This document shows positions 28,365-39,963 of a DNA stretch of 64,000 bases, piece after piece; within the stretch, counting starts at the first letter, position 1, and each line of letters starts with the position of its first letter. The notes under the pieces were generated by a model. That model saw nothing but the letters and a program-made list of their open reading frames with translations, was not told the DNA's origin and did not search any database. The DNA comes from Physcomitrium patens (Eukaryota > Streptophyta > Bryopsida > Funariales > Funariaceae), in contig NC_037255.1 in the NCBI RefSeq assembly GCF_000002425.4, forward strand, positions 7,818,063 through 7,882,062. Direction: 5' to 3'. The translations under genes were made by a program, and so were the position numbers.

Positions 28365-31300
28365 TTATCTTTTCTTCTAGAGATGAGTTTGATGAAGATT
28401 GGTCATTATGTATTGATGAAATCCAAGATACAGCAAATTATATCTGTCACATACTCTGGTCTTTATTCTCTTTGAAGATGATTGACAGGTCTTCTTAGCC
28501 ATTAATAGTATCCTATATCAAAATAGATAGACCACCTTGTTATTTGATCATTATTAAGGCCTTTGTAACTTTCTTCAAATAAAACATTTAGAATACCATC
28601 AAGAATTATTTCTATCTCTAATAAAATCACCAAATATCAAGACTCTCTTTTAAAGTCATAATACAATATAAATTATATCTTACTATCTATTTGAGAAAAG
28701 ACATGTCATTTTTTAGGATCTTCATCTTGATTACATTATTTTGAAAGTTGTAACAATTGCAATGTCTCATTCGGTAAGTTAGCAAGTAAAAGCTCTTGAT
28801 TTAAATCTATTGGTTGTTGATTCTCCATCTCCTTAGTATTACAAATATATAGAAGCTACAAAAAATAATAGAAAATAGAATATTATCTTTTTTAGATTTT
28901 GTTTCTTTTATAGCAAAGATTTGCTATTTTTCATCTTGATTTTAATTGATATCATTGATGAAAAGCCTCAACTCTCTTTGCTGCATTTGCAAGATTTTTT
29001 ATTGGCTCCCATGTACATTCATCAATATCATATCAATGCAAATGAATAAGATCTTCTAACCTATTTTGGCACCCCCTTGAATCTAAGACTTCTTCCACCT
29101 CAAATTATTTATTATTATCCACTTCTATAGGTGGTATTTCTCTTCTTCTTGAGATATTCATTGTCTTATATCTCCATTAATCTTTTATCATTCTTGAGCT
29201 TCCTTTAACTACACCTTCATTGTTGCATGTAGCTCTGAAAAATGATTTGCCAAATCTTTTATTGCAAGATTATCAACTTTTGAAAAGTCAAAAATATCAA
29301 GTCATGAATGATAACCATAATTGGTAAAAAAAATGCCTATTGAGTAGAAGAATGTACCAAATTATTATATGTAGACTCTACCACTGTTAAAAAAATTGTG
29401 CAATCATCTTAATGATAATTGATGGTATACCTCAAGTACTACTCTAAAATTTAATTCACCCATTCTATTTGTCCATCAATTTGAAGATAAAAAGCTAAAA
29501 AGAGCTTTATATCTAATTTTAAAATCTTGAAAAGGATTTTCTAAAATCTTGATATAAATTGAGTCCCTTTATTTGATATAATATCTTTAGGCAATCTGTA
29601 ATAGTAATAGATGCTGTTAAGAAAAAGCTTAGCCATTTCTTCATTTGTGATAGATTTTGTATATGGTACAAAATGTCCCATCTTATTAAAAAGATCTATT
29701 ACCATGAATATAAAATCATACAAACTTAAAATTAAAAGATCCATGATAAAATCTATAGAAATAAAAGATCATAGTTGTATTGAAATAAGTAATGGCTAAA
29801 AAAATCCATAAAATTGATGGGAGGAGTTTTGAATCTTGAACAAATGTTATATGATTGTACAAAGTCTTTAACTATCTTTCATATTTGAAGCCATCAAAAA
29901 TCTCTCAATATTAGTTCTAAAGCCTTGTTGTATCCAAAATGCCAGGCTGTTAGAAAGTCATGATTAGTTTGAAGAACACATAATTGTACTTCACCTTTCA
30001 AAATATATAATCGTCTTTTGAAATAGAATAGATTATTTTTGAACTCGAACTTAGAAGTATCATGAGACTTAGAAGATTTATTCATGATATCATAAATAAG
30101 AAGATTAAAGGACATAATTGATTGAATTTGCTTGACAAAGGTTGAATCAATAGTCAATATTGATTTTATTGCTTGAAGGTGAAAATGCTCCATCTTCAAA
30201 AAAATTATTTTTTGTCGATGTAAAGATGTATTTCTTTCTTTTGATACAAGGTTAGAATATCTAGAAAGGACATCTAACAAATCTTATTATTTTTTGGATC
30301 AATAAGTGATCTTGAAATCAAAGCTTGATAAAAACATGCTCTAATAAGTTTGGCGATGATTCAAAACAGGTGTCAACATGAAGTACTCGAGATTCTTATG
30401 ATTTGTATATACAATGATTAGACTCTAGGCGCCTTCAAAATAATGATGTCATTTTTGAAATGAATCCATAATTGCAAGGAGCTCTTTGTTGTGGATCTCA
30501 TAATTAATCTTGGCTATTGAAAATTTTCTCGAATCAAAAGCTACTAGATGAAGTTTATCATCTATTCCCATTTGTGATAATATTGCACCTAAGGCAAAGT
30601 TTGATGCATTTGTTTCCATGAAAAATGCCTTGGAGAAGTCAATATGATATAAGATTGTTGCAAAAATAAATTTCTTTTTTAAAACATCAAATAATGCTTT
30701 AATTTCTTTACTCCACTCAAGTTTGTCTTTATAAGTCAAATGTATAAGTGAAGCTGTAACTTAAGAAAAATTCTTGATGAAGATTCGATAGTAATTGGCA
30801 AAGCCCAAAAAACATTGCATGTCTCTTATTGTTTTTAGAATCTTCTAATCTATGATAGTTTGGACCTTCTTTGAATCCATCATTAGCCTTTCGTTGGAAA
30901 TGATGTATTTTGAAAAGTCAACTTGAATAGTATAGAATACACACTTTTTAAATTTGGCATATAATTTTGTATCTCTAAGTTTTTGCAACACATGACAAAT
31001 ATGAACTTCATACTTTTTTGTGTTCTTAGAGTAGATTAAGATGTCATCTAAATAATAGACAACAAAATCATCAAAAACTCATAAAAGATCTCATTCATTA
31101 AATGTTAAAATGCAACTTATGCATTTGTGAGTCCAAAAAGTATGACATTATATTCAAGATGCCCTTACTTGGTTTGAAACATAATTTTCCATTCATCTTT
31201 TTTTTTAATGCATACCAAATTATATGCTCCTTGTAGATCTATTTTTGTATAGATCTTTTCTTCATTGAGCTAATCAATAAGTTTAAAAATAAAAAATAGA

Positions 31301-33494
31301 TGATATCTATTCTTGATGGTGATCTTGTTGAATTTTTAATAGTTGACACACATTTGCAAAGATGCATCTTTTTTCTTCAAAAATAAGATAAGAGTCATAG
31401 CTGGAGATTTAGAATGGCATATGAAATTCTTAGCCAAGATTTCATCAATATTTTCTTTCAATGCGCCTAACTCGTTTTGTGATAAGTTATAGATTGGTCT
31501 AAATAGTGGTTGAATTCTTTTGTGAAGATCGATGGAACAATCATAAGGATGATGCTCTAGAAGAATATTCATATTTTTTTTTCAAAAATATCTTGGAAAT
31601 CTTGATATTGGCTATGAATATTACTTAATGTCTTCTCACTATCACAAATAGGTATGGTATATATAGCAAAAGATAATTCTTCTCTTGTGGCATACATGAA
31701 AGCTCTCATACCTACTAGTAAAGATTTGGATGTATAAGACTTACGTATTTTTACTTGACTAACAAGATTTGGGATTAAACTATCAAAAAAATTAAGGTTA
31801 CAAAAATTTCAATCTATTTAAGGATTATATTTTTTTAATCAAGTTAATTCTAAAATAATCAAATTGAACAAAGATCTTATTATATTAAATATTATTATGC
31901 TATTATAATCTTATATTACTATAGCTAAAGGAACAATCTCATGCATAAAATTCCAAGAAGGTAGCAAATAACCATCTATAACTTCTACATGTATATGTTT
32001 AGTTTTTTTGACTAACAATACTTTTTATTTTTTGACAAAGTCTTCATTTATAAAATAGGCTAAGGCTCTTTAATCTAATAAAGCTAAGACTTTGTAATTT
32101 TTTGATTCTAAATAAATTTCTATTATAAAATAAGATAAGGGATTTGAAGAAAGAATAGGACCTTTACTAGGAATTATGCAAGATTTTAGCCACACAATTT
32201 CTATTGTAGCTAGAGAAACTTATTTTTTAATACATTATCTTCTTTAGCAATCATGCTTCTTATTTTGTAGTTATGTTAATTCTTTGAAAAATATTGAATA
32301 GTGGATTTAGCTTTTCTACAATATAAGCATAAGCCTTTTTGATATTGTCGAGTCTTTTCTTGTTCTGTGAGGAATTTAAAATATACAGTATGAATTTGCA
32401 TTGGTTTTGGCCTTGATGAATAAGTTTCTAAAAACTTGAGAGTTGCCATCATTATTTCACTTGTTCATTTTCAGTCAAGACTTTATTCTTGATATCTTTT
32501 AAATAATCAATTATTAGATGCAATAGCTTGAGCAATAAATTGTTTCAAAGATTTTGTCTTTGACATTATTAATAAAAAATCTTTAACATAATCCTTCAAT
32601 CCATTTCAAAATTGATTGCTAAGAGCTTTGTCATTCCAATCCATGTTACAAGCGACATTTTGGAATTCAACAACATATGTGGTGGCTTACTATGATCTTT
32701 GTCATAAAGATAAGAACTTAGTTTCTGCTACTCTTTTTCAATCACGATCTCCAAATATAGCCAAAAATACTTCTAAGAATGAATTCAAATCATAAAGGAG
32801 TCATGAATCTTTTTTCATTAATAATGCAAACCAAGAAAGAGGACTTTTTAATAGAAGTGCATCTATGAATTCGACTTGAATAAATCCATTAGGATATTGG
32901 AAGAAATGCAACCTTATATAGAGCTTGACTTATTATAAAAATCCTTGAAATTTTGATCTTGCTCCATCAAACTTCTTAGGCATATTAATCCTTATTCTCA
33001 TCATATTTATAGAAGCAAAAATCCTTAGATTTGGTTGTGAGGTCTATCTACTTGCTTCCTTCAACTGCATAATTTTTTACTACAAATTCTAAATTTCTTT
33101 TATAGGTGTAATAATAGTATATCTATAATTTATATTGAAAATATATAAAATTTCTATTTTCAAAGTATTGACAAGCTCATGAAGATCTACAATAGTTACA
33201 AATCTATTTTCACTTCTATTGAAAATAACATCTATATTCTTTCCTTCTATAGACAACTCAAATAAATTCAAAAAGTTAAATTAGAGGAGGGTTATCTACA
33301 ACCTCTAATATCAAATAAAAATTTCTACAAAGAAGAATAATCCACTTTTTTTTAAGAAAAAATCAATGTTAGAAAACAAGATTGTTTATTCAAAAGTAGG
33401 TAGTTTGTAACCTTCAAAATACAAAAATAAAAGTGAGATAATCCACTCACTTTTATAATAAAATAAAAATAAAAAATTAGCACTCTTATCAAAT

Positions 33495-34033
33495 TATCAA
33501 GGATATGAATCTCAAAGAAAAGAACATTCAATATACACTTATATCACTAAAAAGAACTAAAAAATCACTCAAAGATGATATAATATAAAACTAGCATATT
33601 TATTGTCAAAAATAAGAAGACTAGAAAGTCTTGAAACAAGACTAAGGATTAGAAATGTGTTGATCAGAGTAAAGAAGGCTTCAATCTTGCTTCCATATAT
33701 ACTCTTAACTAGAAGATATGTAGCAATGTCCAATAGAACCTCCAAAATGTGTTGACTTTATAAGACATATATCATAACATGCAAGGCAAGTTTTCTATAT
33801 GTACGCTACATAGTTAGCTTGTTTTGCAAGCTATCAATACGTGGTTAATTTCTTGACCAAGTTTGTAATCTATCAATCAACTACAAACACATGAAAAATC
33901 AAAGAAACATCTATAAAGCTTTTTAGAAGCTTTTCTAGAAGGTATTATGAAATTAATCTAATTTTATTTATTTTTTCCTACTTCTACCTAATCATATAAG
34001 TATGTATTAGAATACATATGTATATCCATGATA
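33495..34033 (-). repeat. 5' LTR of copy D
   Basis: About 539 bp, matching 27827-28364. On the minus strand it is followed by a leader that starts with a motif related to TTGATAAGAGT, at the same place as the candidate self-priming site in copy A. Confidence 0.8.
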
Positions 34034-36780
34034 AAAATTCATCATTTGTTATATATGCCACATCCACTTTTGATTATGAAAAGACATCAAGTGGTATTTT
34101 TAGCCAATATCAAGATTTTTAGGATGTTTTCAAAAAAAAAATTTAAATATTTTATTAGAGCATCCATCCTATGATTATTCATTTGATCTATAATAATTAG
34201 CTCAACGACCATTTGGACCAATCTACAACTAATTACAAAATGAATTGGCTGCACTAAAAGAATACATTAATAAGAGCTTGACTAAGAACTTCATATGTAA
34301 TTCAAAATCTCTAGTAAGAGCTCTTATCTTATTTGTGAAGAAAAAAGATGGATCATTGCAGATGTGCATAGACTATCGAGTACTTAACAAGATCACCATG
34401 AAGAATAGATATTCCTTACCTTTGATTTTAAGACTTTTACACCAACTCAATAAAGCAAAGATCTACATAAAAATAAATCTACAAAGAGTGTACATCCTGG
34501 TCAACATCAAAAAAGGAGATGAGTAGAAGATTACTTTTTAAACTAAGTATGGATGTTTTGAATATAATGTCATATCTTTTAGATTCATGAATATACTAGT
34601 TACTTTTCAATATCTCATATATGATGTCTTTTATGAGTTTCTTGATGATTTTATTATCTATTATTTAGACAATATACTAATCTAATCTAAGAACATAGAA
34701 GAACATGAATTTCATATTCATTGTGTATTACAAAAACTTAGAAATGTAAGATTATATGCAAAGATAAAAAAGTGTATATTCTATACTACTCAAGTTGATT
34801 TTTTAGGATACATCATTTCCAATAAAAGATTAATGATGGATCTTAAGAAGGTACAAACTATCATGGATTGAAAAGTCCCAAAAATAGTTAGAGATGTGAA
34901 TTTTTTTTGAGATTTGCCAATTATTATTGAATCTTCATTAATAACTTTTGTCAAACTGTAGGTCCTCTTATGTCCCTAACTTGTAAAGACAAACTTGAGT
35001 GGAAAAAAGAAGCTAAATCATCTTTTAAAGCCTTGAAGCCATCATTTATTTCTTTACTAATTTTATATTGTATCAATTTTTTTATGGCATTCTTTATAAA
35101 AACAAACGAATAAGAATTTTCTATAGGTACTATCTTATTGCAAATGGAAAGATATGATAAGCTCCATTCACTACCTTGTCATTGAAGAAATTATTTTGTA
35201 ATAAAAATTAACTACAAGATCCACAAAAAAGAGCTTCTTGTAATTTTTGATTCATTTCAAAAAAGGCATCTTTATCTAGGAGGTGATTCTAGTACAATTA
35301 TTATATATATGGATCACATGAACCTTGAATATTTTATATCTACATGTATTTTGAATTGTTGCTAAACCTATAGGAATATGTTTTTATCAAGATTTGATTT
35401 CAAATTCACCTATAGATCTAAAAAACAACAAGATTTATTAGATGCTCTTTTTAGATATTTTTATCTTATATCAATAGATAGGAATGTAGTTTTTAATCAA
35501 TAAAGAACTATTCTCTTGAAGCCAAAGCATTTTCAACTTTAAGCAATAAAATCAATATTGACTATTGATTTAATCTTTTTCAAATAAATTCAATGAAGTA
35601 TATCTTTTGATCTTTTTTTTTCATGATATCAAAAATAATTTTTTTAAGTCTCATGATACTTCTGAATTCAAATTTAAAAATAATCTACTCTACTTTGAAA
35701 GATGATTATATAGTCTAGAAGGCAAAGCATGATTACGTATTCTTCAAGCTTATCATGACTTTCTACCAACCGGACATTTTGGATACAACAAAACTTTCAA
35801 GCTAATATGTAAAGATTTTTGGTGGCTTCAAATTTGGAAGGCAGTCAAAGTCTTTGTATAATCATGTGATATTTTTTCAAGATCCGAAACTACTTGTCAT
35901 CAACCTTGTAGACTTTTTCAACCATTACCTATTCCAGAATAACCACAATCTTTTGTTTTTATGGATTTTATCATGGATCTTCTAATCTCAAGTTTGTATG
36001 ATCCTATATTCATGATAGTAGATTATTTTATCAAGATGACACATTTTGTATTATATACAAAATCTATCACATATGAAGAAATGGCTAAGTTTTTTCTTAA
36101 TAACATCTTTTACTATCATGGATTGTCCAAGGATATTATATCAAATAGAGGGACTCAATTTATATTAAGATTTTAGAAATTCTTTTTTAAAAAATTTATA
36201 AGTTGATATAAAGCTCTTTTTGAATTTTTATCTTCAAATTGATGTGCAAATAAAATAAGTGAATCAAGTTGTGGAGCAATTTTTGAAGTATACCATTAAT
36301 TATCATCAAGATGATTAAACAACTCTTTTGTCATTAGTGGAGTTTGCGTATAATAATTCAATACACTCTTCTATTCAACAAACTCTTTTTTTTGCCAATT
36401 ATGATTATCATCTATGATTTGATATTTTTGACTTTTCAAAAGTTGATAATCTTATGACAAAAGATATAGTAAATTGTTCATCAAAACAATATGCAACAAT
36501 GAATGTACAATTAAAGGAAGCTCAAGAATGATAAAAGATCAATATGGATGCCTATTGCAAGGAACAACCACAATTCAATGTAAGTGACAAGATAAGACTA
36601 CTTTGTTGCAATATCAAGACTACTTGTCCTTGTGACAAGTTGGACTATCATAGGTTTTGATATTTTCTTATTTATAAATAAGTCAACCATGTTGCTTATT
36701 AATTATATCTACCAAAATCTATGAAAATTCATTCCTTATTTCATGTATATTTTTTTAAGTCATTTTAGACAATGAATATC

Positions 36781-37341
36781 TATCACAGACATACTCATGT
36801 AAGCCAGTAATTACATATATAAATATATAGAAGTAAGTAAAAGTAGATAAAAGTAAGTTAATTCTATAGTATTTGATATAGTAGCTTCCTAAAAGCTTCA
36901 TAGATGCTGCTTTGACTTTATAGGTGTCTTTAATTGACTTTTTGGATTAGAAACGTGATCAACAAGTTGGCCATGTGCCACACATGTTGTTAGCTTGAAG
37001 ACCAAGCTAACAATGTGGCCCACACGTAGAAAAATTTGCCTTGTAAGTCAAGGCATGTGTCCTACAAAGTCAACACTTATTGGAGATCTTATAGAACATT
37101 GTCATGTAGCTCCTAGTTAGATAGTATATAAAGAGATAAGAGTGAAACCTTCTTCACTTTTGTCAACTCCTTTCTTGCTTCCAGTCTAGTTTCAAGGGTC
37201 TCTAGTTTTCTTATCTTTTGGCAATAGCCATTCCAGTTTTTCTTTCAATATACATACTTGTTTATTTATATTTTGTTACCTTTCTTTGAGTGAAGGCTCA
37301 CTTATCTGAATTGCTTTTTCATCGAGTTCTTATCTTTGACA
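36781..37341 (+). repeat. 5' LTR of copy B
   Basis: It is preceded by the ATATC target duplication and matches 50612-51172 along its whole 561 bp. Confidence 0.9.
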
Positions 37342-39199
37342 GATTGTCAAGAGTATACCTATAATATCAGAGCTTTGTCTAATCTTGTTTAAGAATGGAT
37401 TATTCATTTTTCTTCATAAGATATAAGTATATTAAAAGTTACGGATTATCCTCTTCTAAATTGATATTATCCTTAGTATTTTTTTTGTTCTCAAGTCCTC
37501 TCTTCTATTTGTCTTGAGCGATATTAGACATCTTCTCTTTTCTAAGTGTTATCATGGCAGAACTTGTTGAAATGAAGAGTGCAATGGCACAAATGTAAGA
37601 GCAATTCAAGGAGTTAATGCTTGCGATGCATCAATATAATTTACTACCACAAGAAGCAACAAGATTGGTAGGAAGTGAAGATATAGAAATGGTTGGAACT
37701 GCTTCAACATCTGTACCAAATCATGTCCTTTTTCCTATGGTGGAACGTCCTTCTAATATTAGAGAATCAAGAATTATCCTATACAAGAAGTTTGATGGCA
37801 CCACATCCAAGTTTTGAAGATTTATCAATCAAGTGCAACTTGTGATTGAACTTCAATCCCAAATCTATCCAACTCTAGGATAGCAAGTTAGATTCATTGG
37901 TATGCTTCTTTCAGGTTCAGCACTATCGCCGTTTTCATCTTTTCTTGAATGACGAGATCTAATATTGGATAATCTAGAGGCTTTTCTAGCAGAGTTTTGA
38001 TCCATGTATGGAGAACATGATGAAATTTGTGTTGCAACTAATAAGATTCGTATTTTATAACAAGAGAATTGATCAGTAATGTTGTATGCTTGTAATTTTG
38101 ACAACTTGCAATTGATATCAAGTGGGATGATGTTGCACTTATTAGCCAATTTCTCTACGGATTACAATATGATGTAAAAAAAATTAATGTTCAACTTACC
38201 TGATCTTCAAACATTGAATCAAACAATTGACTTTACTGTGAAGTGCGACAATCACCTTTTTGAATTTCGATCTGAGAATCATATAAGTAGACCTCAACAT
38301 TACTATAATTCAATGAAAATGCCGATACCTCTTCAATACATACATTTAGAAGTAGAGGATATGAAAATTGATGCAGTATGTTTCAAACCTCTTACTGAGC
38401 AAGAAAAGACACATTGTCGTCAAGAAGAATTATGTTTATATTGTGGAGAATCAAAACACACTGCTCAACATTATCCAAAGAAATGACGTAACCACAAAAT
38501 GAGGAGTATGGCTCTCAAAGAAGACAATATGTCGGAAAATGAGTTTGTCCAACTACAATAGGGACCGTGCGGTTGGAACCTTACACAACATCGAGTAAAG
38601 GTCCTATTCTTTCCTCAGAGCTCTCTTCTTGTTTTAGATTAAATGTTATTTTAGGACGTGAACATTACAAAGCCTCTACCTTGTTAGATTCAAGAGCCTC
38701 AGCGTGTTTCTTAGATGAAGAATTTACTAAAAGACATAGCATATCTTTAGTAAAGAAAACTAAACCTGTTCATGTAGAAGTTATAGATGGTCGTCTATTA
38801 TCTTCTGGAGATATTATTCACGAAACCCTTCCTATAGAAGTAATAATCAATGGTCATAATAGCTTTGTAGTATTTAATATCATTAGATCTTCCTCTAATC
38901 CAGTCATTTTAGGTTTATCGTGGGTAGAAAAATACAATCCTCAAATAGATTGGATTTCCCAAACTCTTATTTTTTCTATAAGTATAACTAACAATGTAGT
39001 TAATCAAGTAGAGAGTCATAAGTCCGGTTCAATTAAATCCGTGTTTATAGGTGCAAAAGCTTTCTTACATGCTGTTATAAAAGAATCACCATATATTATT
39101 TATGCCACACTAGTTTCTAATGGTGCAAAGACTTCATGTGATATTCCAAGTCAATATCAAGAATTTCAAGATGTATTTGAAAAAAAAGAATGTAGATAC

Positions 39200-39751
39200 T
39201 GTCACGGCCATAATCATATAAGCTAATAATTACATATAGAAATAGGTAGAAGTAAGTAAAAGTAGATAAAAGTAAGTTAATTGTATAATATTTAATATAG
39301 AAGCTTCCTAGAAACTTCTTAGACGCTGCTTTGACTTCATAGGTGTCTTTAATTGACTTTTTGGATTAGAAACGTGGTCAACAAGTTGGCCATGTGCCAC
39401 ACATGTTGTTAGCTTGAAGATCAAGCTAACTATGTGGCCCACACGTAGAAAAACTTGCCTTGTAAGTCAAGGCATGTGTCCTACAAAGTCAACACATATT
39501 GGAGGTCCTATAGAACGTCGCCACGTAGCCCCTAGTTAGATAGTATATATAGAGACAAGAGTGAAGGCTTCTTCACTCTTGTCAACTCCTTTCTTGCTTC
39601 TAGTCCAGGTTCAAGAGTCTTTAATTTCTTGTCTTGTGGCAATAGCCATTCCAGTTTCCTTTTAATATACCTACTTGTTTATATTTTAACTTATTATATC
39701 GAGATAGCCTTTTGGTGTATATTTTCCCTCATCGAGTCTTTGTCCTTGACA
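39200..39751 (+). repeat. 5' LTR of copy A
   Basis: It starts TGTCACGG, ends CCTTGACA, and is 552 bp long. It contains a TATA box (39544-39551) and a perfect 13-bp hairpin just before the predicted RNA start. Confidence 0.95.
39544..39585 (+). promoter_or_regulatory. LTR core promoter: TATA box, hairpin and predicted RNA start
   Basis: TATATATA lies at 39544-39551. A perfect inverted repeat follows (arms GACAAGAGTGAAG at 39554-39566 and its complement at 39571-39583, loop of four bases). The motif ACTCTTGTCAA at 39575-39585 starts 31 bases after the beginning of the TATA box, where plant RNA polymerase II usually starts. The start site itself is predicted, not shown. Confidence 0.6.
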
Positions 39752-39753
39752 GA

Positions 39754-39764
39754 TTGACAAGAGT
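39754..39764 (+). other. Candidate self-priming primer-binding site of copy A
   Basis: TTGACAAGAGT lies two bases after the 5' LTR and is the exact complement of ACTCTTGTCAA at 39575-39585 in the LTR, the predicted first 11 bases of the RNA. Tf1 of fission yeast and related chromoviruses prime from such an 11-base RNA 5' end. A tRNA-type match, TATCAGAGC of the initiator methionine tRNA type, lies further away at 39775-39783 and is a rival candidate. Confidence 0.55.
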
Positions 39765-39963
39765 ACACTTACAATATCAGAGCTTTGTTTTTTCTTGAGT
39801 AAGAGTGGATTACCCCTTTCTCTTGACAAGACATAAGCATATTAGAAGTTTGCGGATTACCCACTTCTAAACTGATATTGTTCTTAGTATCTTCTTTGTT
39901 ATCAAGTCTTTTTTTTCTTTTGTCTTGAGCAATATGAAACAAATTTTTCTTCTTAGTGTCATT

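Larger units (their letters stand above)
27827..34033 (-). mobile_element. Chromovirus copy D: old Ty3/gypsy element in reverse orientation, inside copy C
   Basis: This roughly 6.2-kb element reads on the minus strand: 5' LTR at 33495-34033, gag remnant at about 32300-33300, then protease, reverse transcriptase with RNase H at about 30450-31570, integrase at about 29540-30280, a tail with a relic of the third reading frame at about 28370-28790, and 3' LTR at 27827-28364. The chromovirus copy C sequence is continuous from one side to the other across it. The flanking 5-bp duplication is degenerate. It is broken in dozens of places but keeps the full order of parts. Confidence 0.85.
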
